64,000 nucleotides of DNA from Rhizobium sp. NRK18 (GTDB lineage Bacteria > Pseudomonadota > Alphaproteobacteria > Rhizobiales > Rhizobiaceae). Position numbers and translations under genes: made by a program. Below, piece by piece: positions 9,836 to 18,755 of the stretch. How positions within the stretch are numbered: position 1 is the first letter of the stretch; the number at the start of each line of letters is the position of its first letter. The notes under the pieces were generated by a model. The model searched no databases, was not told the DNA's origin, and worked only from the letters and a program-made list of their open reading frames with translations. The stretch spans positions 806,001 to 870,000 of the forward strand of contig NZ_JANFMV010000001.1 in the NCBI RefSeq assembly GCF_024385575.1. The letters run 5' to 3'.

Positions 9836-12820
9836 ATGGCAAGACAAGAAGCCAACGAACAGTTTCAGATCACATCCTTCCTGGATGGCCAGAACGCTGC
9901 CTATATCGAGCAGCTTTATGCACGTTACGAGGATGACCCGGCCTCGGTGTCTCCCGAATGGCAGGCCTTTTTCAAGGCGCTGGAAGACAATCCGGATGAT
10001 GTGAAGAAGGCCGCCCAAGGCGCGTCCTGGAAGCGCAAGAACTGGCCGATCGCCGCAAACGGCGAACTGGTCAATGCGCTCGACGGCGACTGGGCAACGG
10101 TCGAGAAGGCCGTTGAAGGAAAGCTCAAGGCCAAGGCGGAAGCCGCCGGCAAGCCGGCAAGCGGCACCGACGTCCTGCAGGCGACACGCGATTCCGTCCG
10201 CGCCATCATGATGATCCGCGCCTACCGCATGCGCGGCCACCTGCACGCCAAGCTCGACCCGCTCGGCATTGCCGCAGCCGTGGAAGACTTCAAGGAACTG
10301 TCGCCGGAATCCTACGGCTTCACGGAAGCCGACTACGACCGTCCGATCTTCATCGACAAGGTGCTCGGCCTGGAATACGCCACCATCCGCGAGATGCTGG
10401 CGATCCTGAAGCGCACCTATTGCTCGACGCTCGGCGTCGAGTTCATGCATATCTCCGACCCGGAAGCGAAGTCCTGGATCCAGGAGCGCATCGAGGGACC
10501 GGACAAGGGTGTCGAATTCACGCCGAACGGCAAGAAGGCGATCCTCCAGAAGCTGATCGAGGCCGAAGGCTTCGAACAGTTCATCGACGTCAAGTACAAG
10601 GGCACCAAGCGCTTCGGTCTCGACGGCGGTGAAGCGCTGATCCCGGCGCTCGAGCAGATCATCAAGCGCGGCGGTCAGCTCGGCCTTGAAGAAATCGTTC
10701 TCGGCATGGCCCACCGCGGCCGTCTGAACGTTCTCTCGCAGGTGATGGCCAAGCCGCACCGGGCGATCTTCCACGAGTTCAAGGGCGGTTCCTACGCTCC
10801 TGACGACGTCGAAGGTTCCGGCGACGTGAAGTACCATCTCGGCGCGTCTTCCGACCGCGAATTCGACGGCAACAACGTGCACCTGTCGCTGACCGCGAAC
10901 CCGTCGCACCTGGAAATCGTCAACCCGGTCGTCATGGGCAAGGCCCGCGCCAAGCAGGACCTGAAGGCGAAGAGCTGGGACAACGACATCATTCCGCTGA
11001 AGGAACGCGCCAAGGTCATGCCGCTGCTGCTGCATGGTGACGCCGCATTCGCAGGGCAGGGCGTGGTTGCCGAAATCCTCGGCCTTTCCGGCCTGCGCGG
11101 CCATCGCGTTGCCGGCACGGTTCACTTCATCATCAACAACCAGATCGGCTTCACGACGAACCCGCATTTCTCGCGGTCCTCGCCGTATCCGTCCGACGTG
11201 GCCAAGATGATCGAAGCGCCGATCTTCCACGTCAACGGAGACGACCCGGAAGCGGTCGTCTACGCCGCCAAGATCGCGACCGAATTCCGGATGAAGTTCC
11301 ACAAGCCGGTCGTCATCGACATGTTCTGCTACCGCCGCTTTGGCCACAATGAAGGCGACGAGCCGTCCTTCACGCAGCCGAAGATGTACAAGGTCATCCG
11401 TTCGCACAAGACGGTCGTCCAGCTCTATGGCGAGCGTCTTGTCAGCGAAGGTCTGATGACCGAAGGCGAACTGGAAAAGATGAAGGCCGACTGGCGCGCT
11501 CATCTGGAACAGGAATTCGAGGCCGGCCAGTCCTACAAGCCGAACAAGGCCGATTGGCTGGATGGCGCATGGTCGGGCCTCAGGGCTGCCGACAATGCCG
11601 ACGAACAGCGCCGCGGCAAGACCGCCGTGCCGATGAAGACGCTGAAGGAAATCGGCAAGAAGCTGTCCGAGGTTCCGGAAGGCTTCAACGTCCACCGCAC
11701 CATCAAGCGCTTCATGGACAACCGCGCCGAAATGATCCAGACCGGCGAAGGCATCGACTGGGCGATGGGCGAGGCTCTCGCTTTCGGTTCGCTCTGCCAG
11801 GAGGGCACCGCGGTGCGCCTGTCCGGTCAGGACGTCGAACGCGGCACGTTCTCGCAGCGCCATACCGTTCTCTACGATCAGCAGACCGAGGAACGCTACA
11901 TTCCGCTCGCCCATGTCGGCGGCGGCCAGGGCCGCTACGAGGTCATCAACTCGATGCTGTCCGAAGAAGCCGTGCTCGGCTTCGAATACGGCTATTCGCT
12001 GGCTCGTCCGAATGCGCTCACCCTCTGGGAAGCCCAGTTCGGCGACTTCGCCAACGGTGCGCAGGTCATCTTCGACCAGTTCATCTCGTCGGGCGAACGC
12101 AAGTGGCTGCGCATGTCCGGTCTCGTCTGCTTGCTGCCGCACGGCTATGAAGGCCAGGGTCCGGAACACTCTTCGGCCCGCCTCGAGCGCTGGCTGCAGA
12201 TGTGCGCCGAAGACAACATGCAGGTCGCAAACTGCACCACGCCGGCCAACTACTTCCACATCCTTCGCCGCCAGGTGAAGCGCGACTTCCGCAAGCCGCT
12301 GATCCTGATGACGCCCAAGTCGCTGCTGCGCCACAAGCGTGCGGTCTCGTCGCTGTCGGAGCTTGCCGGTGAATCTTCGTTCCACCGTCTGCTGTGGGAT
12401 GATGCGGAGGTCATCAAGAACGGCCCGATCAAGCTGCAGAAGGACAACAAGATCCGTCGCGTCGTACTCTGCACGGGCAAGGTCTACTACGACCTTCTCG
12501 AAGAGCGCGAAAAGCGCGGCATCGACGACATCTACCTGCTGCGTGTCGAACAGCTCTATCCGTTCCCGGCCAAGGCGCTCATCAACGAGCTGTCGCGCTT
12601 CCGTAACGCGGAAATGGTCTGGTGCCAGGAAGAGCCGAAGAACATGGGCGCCTGGGCGTTCATCGACCCGTATCTGGAGTGGGTGCTCGCGCATATCGAC
12701 GCCAAGTATCAGCGCGTGCGCTATACGGGCCGCCCGGCCTCGGCCTCGACGGCAACGGGCCTGATGTCGAAGCACCTGGCGCAGCTGGAAGCTTTCCTGG
12801 AGGACGCGCTCGGGGGCTGA
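9836..12820 (+). CDS. sucA: 2-oxoglutarate dehydrogenase E1 component
   Basis: This is the thiamine-diphosphate decarboxylase of the 2-oxoglutarate dehydrogenase complex. It is 994 residues. The N-terminal FLDGQNAAYIEQLYARYE is the lipoyl-E2 interacting region; GMAHRGRLNVL, the HGDAAFAGQGVV diphosphate-binding motif and FIINNQIGFTT follow; GYEGQGPEHSSARLER is in the C-terminal transketolase-like half. The ATG at 9836 fits family N-termini, but the best Shine-Dalgarno (AAGGAGG, 9804-9810) is about 25 bases upstream, unusually far. sucB follows after 46 bases. Confidence 0.96.
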   Translation: MARQEANEQFQITSFLDGQNAAYIEQLYARYEDDPASVSPEWQAFFKALEDNPDDVKKAAQGASWKRKNWPIAANGELVNALDGDWATVEKAVEGKLKAKAEAAGKPASGTDVLQATRDSVRAIMMIRAYRMRGHLHAKLDPLGIAAAVEDFKELSPESYGFTEADYDRPIFIDKVLGLEYATIREMLAILKRTYCSTLGVEFMHISDPEAKSWIQERIEGPDKGVEFTPNGKKAILQKLIEAEGFEQFIDVKYKGTKRFGLDGGEALIPALEQIIKRGGQLGLEEIVLGMAHRGRLNVLSQVMAKPHRAIFHEFKGGSYAPDDVEGSGDVKYHLGASSDREFDGNNVHLSLTANPSHLEIVNPVVMGKARAKQDLKAKSWDNDIIPLKERAKVMPLLLHGDAAFAGQGVVAEILGLSGLRGHRVAGTVHFIINNQIGFTTNPHFSRSSPYPSDVAKMIEAPIFHVNGDDPEAVVYAAKIATEFRMKFHKPVVIDMFCYRRFGHNEGDEPSFTQPKMYKVIRSHKTVVQLYGERLVSEGLMTEGELEKMKADWRAHLEQEFEAGQSYKPNKADWLDGAWSGLRAADNADEQRRGKTAVPMKTLKEIGKKLSEVPEGFNVHRTIKRFMDNRAEMIQTGEGIDWAMGEALAFGSLCQEGTAVRLSGQDVERGTFSQRHTVLYDQQTEERYIPLAHVGGGQGRYEVINSMLSEEAVLGFEYGYSLARPNALTLWEAQFGDFANGAQVIFDQFISSGERKWLRMSGLVCLLPHGYEGQGPEHSSARLERWLQMCAEDNMQVANCTTPANYFHILRRQVKRDFRKPLILMTPKSLLRHKRAVSSLSELAGESSFHRLLWDDAEVIKNGPIKLQKDNKIRRVVLCTGKVYYDLLEEREKRGIDDIYLLRVEQLYPFPAKALINELSRFRNAEMVWCQEEPKNMGAWAFIDPYLEWVLAHIDAKYQRVRYTGRPASASTATGLMSKHLAQLEAFLEDALGG

Positions 12821-12866
12821 TGCTCCCCTGCGCCAAACGAAATTCTGACCAACGGAAATTGAAATC

Positions 12867-14084
12867 ATGGCCACTGAAATCCGCGTACCCACCCTCGGCG
12901 AGTCCGTTTCGGAAGCAACCGTCGGCACCTGGCTCAAGAAGGTCGGCGACACCGTTACCGCCGACGAGCCTCTGCTCGAACTGGAAACCGACAAGGTTTC
13001 GATCGAAGTGCCGGCTCCGGCGTCGGGCGTCCTGTCCGAGATCGTTGCTGCCGAAGGCGAGACGGTCGAGCTCAATGCGCTGCTCGGCAACATCTCGGAA
13101 GGTGCCGGCGCCGCCGCTGCCGCTCCGGCTGAAAAGCCGGCTGCCGCCGCGCCTGCACCCGCCGCTGCTCCGGCTCCGGCCGCAGCTCCGGCAGGCGACA
13201 TGCCGCCGGCACCGGCCGCTGCCAAGATGATGGCAGAAAAGGGCGTTTCCGCCGATCAGGTCGAAGGGTCCGGCAAGCGTGGCCAGGTGCTGAAGGGCGA
13301 CGTGATCGCCGCCATCGCCAAGGGCCCATCGGTTACCGCCGAAGCGCCGAAGGCCGCCCGCGCGCCGTCGTCCGTCGACGATGCGCCGCGTGAAGAGCGC
13401 GTCAAGATGACCCGCCTGCGTCAGACGATCGCCAAGCGCCTGAAGGATGCCCAGAACACGGCTGCAATGCTGACCACCTACAACGAGGTGGACATGAGCG
13501 CCGTGATGTCCATGCGCAACAAGTACAAGGACATCTTCGAGAAGAAGCACGGCGTGAAGCTCGGCTTCATGGGCTTCTTCACCAAGGCCGTGACGCATGC
13601 GCTGAAGGAACTGCCAGCGGTCAACGCCGAAATCGACGGCACCGATATCATCTACAAGAACTTCTGCCACATCGGCGTCGCCGTCGGCACGGACAAGGGC
13701 CTCGTCGTTCCGGTCGTACGCGATGCCGACCAGATGTCGATTGCCGAAGTCGAGAAAGAAATCGGCCGCCTCGGCAAGGCTGCCCGTGACGGCCAGCTGT
13801 CGATGGCCGACATGCAGGGCGGCACGTTCACCATCTCCAACGGCGGCGTCTACGGTTCGCTGATGTCCTCGCCGATCCTCAATGCCCCGCAGTCGGGCAT
13901 TCTCGGCATGCACAAGATCCAGGAGCGTCCGATGGCTATCGGCGGTCAGGTCGTCATCCGTCCGATGATGTATCTGGCGCTCTCCTACGATCACCGTATC
14001 GTCGACGGCAAGGAAGCCGTGACCTTCCTGGTGCGCGTCAAGGAAAGCCTGGAGGATCCGGAACGCCTGGTTCTCGATCTCTAA
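12867..14084 (+). CDS. sucB: dihydrolipoyllysine succinyltransferase (E2 of 2-oxoglutarate dehydrogenase)
   Basis: The product transfers the succinyl group from E1 to CoA through a swinging lipoyl arm. In its 405 residues, the lipoyl domain spans 1-77 with the target lysine in ETDKVSIEV. An Ala/Pro-rich linker (about 80-115) leads to the peripheral E3/E1-binding domain (about 118-150) and the catalytic domain, which ends with the HxxxDG motif in [12 protein letters not shown]. The gene closes the mdh-suc operon and is followed by a terminator. Confidence 0.96.
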   Translation: MATEIRVPTLGESVSEATVGTWLKKVGDTVTADEPLLELETDKVSIEVPAPASGVLSEIVAAEGETVELNALLGNISEGAGAAAAAPAEKPAAAAPAPAAAPAPAAAPAGDMPPAPAAAKMMAEKGVSADQVEGSGKRGQVLKGDVIAAIAKGPSVTAEAPKAARAPSSVDDAPREERVKMTRLRQTIAKRLKDAQNTAAMLTTYNEVDMSAVMSMRNKYKDIFEKKHGVKLGFMGFFTKAVTHALKELPAVNAEIDGTDIIYKNFCHIGVAVGTDKGLVVPVVRDADQMSIAEVEKEIGRLGKAARDGQLSMADMQGGTFTISNGGVYGSLMSSPILNAPQSGILGMHKIQERPMAIGGQVVIRPMMYLALSYDHRIVDGKEAVTFLVRVKESLEDPERLVLDL

Positions 14085-14091
14085 GACATTT

Positions 14092-14130
14092 GCCCGGACC
14101 GGCCAGAGATGGTCGGTCCGGGCTTCGTTT
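14092..14130 (+). terminator. terminator after sucB
   Basis: GCCCGGACCG (14092-14101) pairs with CGGTCCGGGC (14114-14123), followed by TTCGTTT. It separates the mdh-suc operon from the LysE exporter cluster. Confidence 0.75.
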
Positions 14131-14148
14131 CAAACGCAGGGTGGCGCC

Positions 14149-14760
14149 ATGACCCCGGAATTTCTGCTGACAGCGCTGATCGTCGTTCTGGCTCCGGGTA
14201 CGGGCGTTCTCTACACGGTGTCCACCGGTCTCGGTCAGGGCCGCACCCAATCGCTGGCCGCCGCTTTCGGATGTACCCTCGGCATCGTCCCGCACATTCT
14301 TGCCTCGTCACTCGGCCTTGCCGCGATCCTTCACACCAGCGCTCTGGTGTTTCAGGGCTTCAAGTTCGCCGGTGCCGCCTACCTGATCTATCTGGCCTGG
14401 ATGACGCTGAAGGACAAAGGGCCGGTGCGCTTCGAAGCTGCTGCCACACCCTATGGTCTCGCGCGCATCGCCCGGACGGGCTTCCTGATCAACATCCTCA
14501 ATCCGAAGCTGTCGATCTTCTTCCTGGCCTTCCTGCCGCAGTTCATTCCGGCGGATAGCCCGCATACGCTTGCGACGATGCTGGAACTCGGCGGTATCTT
14601 CATGCTGATGACATTCGTCGTGTTTGTCGGTTACGGTGTGTTTGCGGCACGGGTCCGTACCTACATTCTCGCCAGCGAGCGGGCGATGAGCTGGATCCGC
14701 CGCACGTCGGCCATGGCCTTCTGCGCCCTTGGCGTCAAGCTGGCGCTGGCGACGCGCTGA
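14149..14760 (+). CDS. LysE/RhtB-family amino acid exporter
   Basis: This is a 203-residue inner-membrane protein with about six hydrophobic segments. The N-terminal APGTGVLYTVSTGLGQGR is the family signature region, and FLINILNPKLSIFFLAFLPQF is the second conserved loop. The family exports lysine, homoserine, threonine or related compounds; the substrate here cannot be assigned. It starts a run of five tightly packed genes ending with lpdA; the next exporter begins 20 bases downstream. Confidence 0.85.
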   Translation: MTPEFLLTALIVVLAPGTGVLYTVSTGLGQGRTQSLAAAFGCTLGIVPHILASSLGLAAILHTSALVFQGFKFAGAAYLIYLAWMTLKDKGPVRFEAAATPYGLARIARTGFLINILNPKLSIFFLAFLPQFIPADSPHTLATMLELGGIFMLMTFVVFVGYGVFAARVRTYILASERAMSWIRRTSAMAFCALGVKLALATR

Positions 14761-14780
14761 TCGCGAAAGAGGATTTCGGA

Positions 14781-15416
14781 ATGCATCAGTACCTGATCGA
14801 ACTTGCATCGCTGATGGCGATCTTCTCCTTCGGTATTATCGCGCCGGGGGCCGATACCGCCATGGTCATGCGCCAGGCGATCGTCCACGGCCGCAAGGCG
14901 GCGATCCTGACGAGCTTCGGCATCGGTACGTCGCTGATGTTTCATGTGACCTACACGATCCTCGGCCTGGGCCTGATCATTTCGCAGTCGATCCTCCTCT
15001 TCAACGTCATCAAGTGGGCGGGCGTCGCCTATCTCGTCTATATCGGCATCCAGTCCTTCCGCGCCGGCAAGGTCTCGCTCGATGCGCCGATTGCCGAGAC
15101 GGCAGTCAAGGCGCAGTCCGCGGCCAAGGGCTTTGCGCTGGGCTTCATGGCGAATGCTCTCAATCCGAAACCGGTGTTCTTCTTCCTTTCGATCTTTTCG
15201 ACGGTCGTCAGCCTGTACACGCCGGCTATGGTCAAGTTCGGCTACGGTCTGGTGATGGCCAGCTGCCTGATCGCATGGTTCGTCGCCATGTCCTTCTTCC
15301 TGACCATTCCTCGCATGCGGGCGTCTTTCGAGCGCGCCAGCAAGTGGATCAACCGGGCAAGCGGCGCGGTCTTCATCGCCTTCGGGCTGAAGCTCGCGAC
15401 GGAGAAGGCAGGCTGA
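14781..15416 (+). CDS. second LysE/RhtB-family amino acid exporter
   Basis: This 211-residue membrane protein is paralogous to the preceding gene, with APGADTAMVMRQAIVHGRKAA near the N-terminus and a conserved FMANALNPKPVFFFLSIF loop. AGAGG precedes the ATG. The signature sequences differ clearly from the upstream copy, so this is an old duplication, possibly with a different substrate or forming a heteromer; that is inference. The next gene starts 2 bases after its stop. Confidence 0.85.
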   Translation: MHQYLIELASLMAIFSFGIIAPGADTAMVMRQAIVHGRKAAILTSFGIGTSLMFHVTYTILGLGLIISQSILLFNVIKWAGVAYLVYIGIQSFRAGKVSLDAPIAETAVKAQSAAKGFALGFMANALNPKPVFFFLSIFSTVVSLYTPAMVKFGYGLVMASCLIAWFVAMSFFLTIPRMRASFERASKWINRASGAVFIAFGLKLATEKAG

Positions 15417-15418
15417 TC

Positions 15419-15928
15419 ATGGGACCGCAGCGGCACATGGCTGTTTTGCTCGGCACACTGATGGGTGTGCCGGCGCTTGCCTGTGCCGAAGACTGCCGTC
15501 AGGAAAATGCGCTCTATGCCGAACCGGAAGCCGGCTTCGAGCTCTCGTTCAAGCCCGTCAAGTCCGACGCCGCGGCGACCAGCCATCTCTTCGACATATC
15601 CGTGCCGAAGACTAAGGTCGTGCTCGACGGCAATGTGATGATCACCGACGAGGTTTCGCGCACCGAAGGCGTCGTGTTCTACAATTGCCCGGAGGGCGAC
15701 GTGACCGGCGCCGATATCCGGGCCTGCACGGTCTGGGAAGGCGTCATCTACGCCGTCGACGACAGCGGCAATGTCGACCTCCTGCCGCCGGAAGGCGCGG
15801 ATGCGGCGGGCCAGCTGCTGCTGCCGGGCTTCGGGCTTGCATTGCGCTTCTCCTCTGCCTGGGGAGCGGACAAGGCCTCCGTCGCCCCGTGGGACGTATT
15901 CAAGCTGAAAGGTTGCGCGAATGGCTGA
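15419..15928 (+). CDS. secreted protein of unknown function
   Basis: This encodes 169 residues from the ATG at 15419; an internal Met six residues later would also give a full signal peptide. The hydrophobic stretch AVLLGTLMGVPALACA is a signal peptide with probable cleavage before EDCRQE. Several cysteines (after cleavage: DCR, YNCPEG, RACTV, LKGCANG) suggest disulfides in the periplasm. No family is recognised. It starts 2 bases after the exporter stop and overlaps the SDR gene by 8 bases, so translation is coupled. Confidence 0.75.
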   Translation: MGPQRHMAVLLGTLMGVPALACAEDCRQENALYAEPEAGFELSFKPVKSDAAATSHLFDISVPKTKVVLDGNVMITDEVSRTEGVVFYNCPEGDVTGADIRACTVWEGVIYAVDDSGNVDLLPPEGADAAGQLLLPGFGLALRFSSAWGADKASVAPWDVFKLKGCANG

Positions 15929-16673
15929 CGGACCCGTTCTTCTCGTGACCGGCGGCAGCCGGGGCATCGGCGCCGCGGTCTGCATCCTTGCCGCCCGTCA
16001 GGGCTGGCGGGTCGCCGTCAATTTCGTGCGCAACGGCGAGGCGGCGCAGTCCGTCGTCGACCGGATCAAGGCGATGGGCGGCGAAGCGCTTGCCGTGCAG
16101 GGCGATGCCTCCGAAGAGGAGGATATCGCGGCGATCTACGACGTCGTCGACAATGCGTTCGGTCGTCTCGACGGTCTGGTCAACAATGCCGGCATCATCG
16201 GCATGCCGGTCAGGGTCGACGAGATGAGCCGCGAGCGCATCGAGCGGATTTTCAAGGTCAATGTGCTCGGGCCGATGCGCGTTGCGGCGGAAGCGGTCAA
16301 GCGCATGTCGACGCGTCATGGCGGCGAGGGTGGCGTGATCGTCAACCTGTCCTCGGCGGCGGCCATGCTCGGCTCGCCGGGTGAATTCGTCGACTATGCC
16401 GCTTCCAAGGGGGCGATCGACGTGTTCACGCTCGGTCTCGCCAAGGAAGTCGCCGAGGAAGGAATCCGCGTCAACGCCGTGCGTCCCGGGCTCATCCATA
16501 CCGACATCCAGGCGGATGCCGGCAATCCCAATCGTGCGCACGATCTGGCACACGCCGTTCCGATGAAGCGGGCCGGCGAGCCCGAGGAAGTGGCCAGCAC
16601 GATCGTGTTTCTTTTGTCCAACGAGGCATCCTACGTCACGGGTGCCGTGCTTAATGTGACCGGCGGCAGATAG
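15921..16673 (+). CDS. short-chain dehydrogenase/reductase
   Basis: This is a 250-residue classical SDR with the cofactor motif TGGSRGIGAA near residue 10, NNAG near 90, catalytic Ser in NLSSAAAM and the YxxxK motif in YAASKGA (about 158-162). AVNFVRNG after the second strand suggests NADP(H) preference. The C-terminal YVTGAVLNVTGG is typical of glucose-1-dehydrogenase/3-oxoacyl-reductase-like members. The substrate is unknown. It lies between the exporters and lpdA in an apparent operon. Confidence 0.85.
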   Translation: MADGPVLLVTGGSRGIGAAVCILAARQGWRVAVNFVRNGEAAQSVVDRIKAMGGEALAVQGDASEEEDIAAIYDVVDNAFGRLDGLVNNAGIIGMPVRVDEMSRERIERIFKVNVLGPMRVAAEAVKRMSTRHGGEGGVIVNLSSAAAMLGSPGEFVDYAASKGAIDVFTLGLAKEVAEEGIRVNAVRPGLIHTDIQADAGNPNRAHDLAHAVPMKRAGEPEEVASTIVFLLSNEASYVTGAVLNVTGGR

Positions 16674-16698
16674 TCCGCCAGCCAAGGAAGGAAGTTCA

Positions 16699-18105
16699 AT
16701 GTCTTATGATGTCGTCGTGATCGGAACCGGCCCCGGCGGTTATGTCTGCGCAATCAAGGCCGCACAGCTCGGCCTGAAGGTCGCGGTGATCGAGAAGCGC
16801 GCCACGTTCGGCGGTACCTGCCTCAACATCGGCTGCATTCCGTCGAAGGCGCTGCTGCATGCCTCCGAGGTCTATGCCCATACCGCACACGGCATCGAAG
16901 AGCTCGGCGTCGAGGTTTCCAAGCCGAAGCTGAACCTCGCCAAGATGCTGACGCACAAGGACAACACCGTTAAGTCCAACGTTGACGGCGTGCAGTTCCT
17001 GTTCAAGAAGAACAAGATCGACACCTTCCTGGGCACCGGCCAGATCCTCGGCGAAGGCAAGGTTTCCGTCACCAGCGACAGCGGTGAAGTGAAGGAACTG
17101 GAAACGAAGAACATCGTCATTGCCACCGGTTCGGACGTTGCCGGCATTCCCGGCCTTTCCGTCGATATCGACGAGAAGGTGATTGTCTCTTCGACCGGCG
17201 CGATCGCGCTCGAGAAGGTGCCGCAGAAGATGATCGTCGTCGGCGGCGGTGTCATCGGCCTCGAACTCGGTTCCGTCTGGTCGCGCCTCGGCGCGCAGGT
17301 GACGGTCGTCGAATATCTCGACAAGATTCTCGGCCCGATGGACGGCGAAGTCTCCAAGCAGTTCCAGCGCATGCTGACGAAGCAGGGCTTCGAATTCCAG
17401 CTGTCGGCCAAGGTAACCGGCGTCGAGAAGGCCGGAAGCGGTGCCAAGGTAACCTATGAGCCCGTGAAGGGCGGCGATGCCGTGACGCTCGAAGCCGACG
17501 TCGTGCTGATTGCCACCGGCCGCAAGCCGTTCACCGAAGGCCTCGGCCTCGGCAAGGCCGGCGTCGTGCTCGACAAGGCCGGGCGGGTCGAGATCAACAA
17601 TCACTTCCAGACGTCCGTCCAGGGCATCTATGCGATCGGCGACGTGGTCAAGGGTCCGATGCTGGCGCACAAGGCGGAAGACGAAGGCGTGGCGCTGGCC
17701 GAAATCCTGGCCGGTCAGGCCGGCCATGTGAACTACGATGTCATTCCGAGCGTCGTCTACACGCAGCCGGAAGTGGCTTCCGTCGGCAAGACCGAGGAAG
17801 AGCTGAAGGCCGCCGGCGTTGCCTACAAGGTCGGCAAGTTCCCGTTCACCGCCAATGGCCGCGCGCGGGCCATGCTGGCGACCGACGGCTTCGTCAAGAT
17901 TCTGGCCGACAAGGACACCGACCGCGTGCTCGGCGCCCACATCGTCGGCTACGGCGCAGGCGAGATGATCCACGAGGCAGCGGTGCTGATGGAGTTCGGC
18001 GGTTCGTCGGAAGACCTCGGCCGCACCTGCCACGCCCACCCGACCATGTCGGAAGCGGTCAAGGAGGCGGCGCTCGCCACCTTCTTCAAGCCGATCCACA
18101 TGTGA
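16699..18105 (+). CDS. lpdA: dihydrolipoyl dehydrogenase (E3)
   Basis: This flavoprotein reoxidises the lipoyl arm of SucB and passes electrons to NAD. It has 468 residues: VIGTGPGGYVCA binds FAD, GGTCLNIGCIPSK (about 37-49) has the redox-active cysteines, GGGVIGLELGSVW binds NAD, and CHAHPTMSEA near the C-terminus holds the catalytic His-Glu pair. GGAAGGAAG precedes the ATG. It is separated from sucAB by four genes and is followed by a terminator. It may also serve other lipoyl complexes. Confidence 0.95.
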   Translation: MSYDVVVIGTGPGGYVCAIKAAQLGLKVAVIEKRATFGGTCLNIGCIPSKALLHASEVYAHTAHGIEELGVEVSKPKLNLAKMLTHKDNTVKSNVDGVQFLFKKNKIDTFLGTGQILGEGKVSVTSDSGEVKELETKNIVIATGSDVAGIPGLSVDIDEKVIVSSTGAIALEKVPQKMIVVGGGVIGLELGSVWSRLGAQVTVVEYLDKILGPMDGEVSKQFQRMLTKQGFEFQLSAKVTGVEKAGSGAKVTYEPVKGGDAVTLEADVVLIATGRKPFTEGLGLGKAGVVLDKAGRVEINNHFQTSVQGIYAIGDVVKGPMLAHKAEDEGVALAEILAGQAGHVNYDVIPSVVYTQPEVASVGKTEEELKAAGVAYKVGKFPFTANGRARAMLATDGFVKILADKDTDRVLGAHIVGYGAGEMIHEAAVLMEFGGSSEDLGRTCHAHPTMSEAVKEAALATFFKPIHM

Positions 18106-18145
18106 TCGACTGACGAAAGCCAAGAATTAAATCTTCGTCATTTTC

Positions 18146-18184
18146 GAAGCCGCAGCTTGTATTTCAGGCTGCGGCTTCTATTCT
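18146..18184 (+). terminator. terminator after lpdA
   Basis: GAAGCCGCAGC (18146-18156) pairs perfectly with GCTGCGGCTTC (18168-18178), followed by TATTCT. Confidence 0.75.
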
Positions 18185-18221
18185 GCCAACTCCCACTAAG
18201 CTATTGTCAGGGCAGAGAAAA

Positions 18222-18731
18222 ATGGCGTCTAATACTCAACTTTCCTACAGCATTGCGCAGCGCTCCATTCATTGGCTGATGGCGCTCCTGATTTTCTTCA
18301 ACCTGATCTTTTCCGACGGGATGGAGGCATGGAGCCGCGCGGTGCGCAATGGCGGCACCGCCGACGCTGACGTCGTCGGTTCGGCGAACATCCATGCCTA
18401 TGTGGGTATCGCTATTCTGGTCCTGGCGTTGATCCGGCTCGCTTTCCGGCTCGTGCAGGGCGCGCCGGAGGCGCCGGCAGACGAGCCGCCCGTGGCCAAG
18501 CTCCTGTCCTCGCTGGCGCATGGCACCTTCTACATCCTGTTCTTCATCATGCCGCTTGCCGGCATCGGCGCCTACTACTTCGGCAACGAAACCGCCGGCT
18601 TCCTGCATGGCGGGCCGCTGAAGCTGATCCTCTGGGTGCTGATCGTGGCACATGTCGGTGCCGCGCTGATCCATCACTTCTACTGGAAGACGGATGTGCT
18701 GAAGCGCATGACGAGCGGCGTCAAGGCCTGA
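18222..18731 (+). CDS. cytochrome b561 family protein
   Basis: This 169-residue inner-membrane protein has four hydrophobic segments. YSIAQRSIHWLMALLIFFNL near the N-terminus, HAYVGIAILVLALIRL in the second helix, and later HGTFYILFFIMPLAG and VAHVGAALIHHFYW carry the histidines expected to bind two b hemes. The family (E. coli CybB/YodB type) passes electrons from quinol, for example to superoxide or a partner reductase. The ATG at 18222 is preceded by CAGAGAAAA; an alternative TTG at 18204 is less likely. It follows the lpdA terminator and is probably a single-gene unit. Confidence 0.88.
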   Translation: MASNTQLSYSIAQRSIHWLMALLIFFNLIFSDGMEAWSRAVRNGGTADADVVGSANIHAYVGIAILVLALIRLAFRLVQGAPEAPADEPPVAKLLSSLAHGTFYILFFIMPLAGIGAYYFGNETAGFLHGGPLKLILWVLIVAHVGAALIHHFYWKTDVLKRMTSGVKA

Positions 18732-18755
18732 CAGCCACGTCGACTGACCGCCCGC

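Noticed and set aside
9719..13225. A 1168-codon minus-strand frame across sucA and sucB
   Set aside because: Same artefact: antisense to two certain genes, low-complexity start and no domain.
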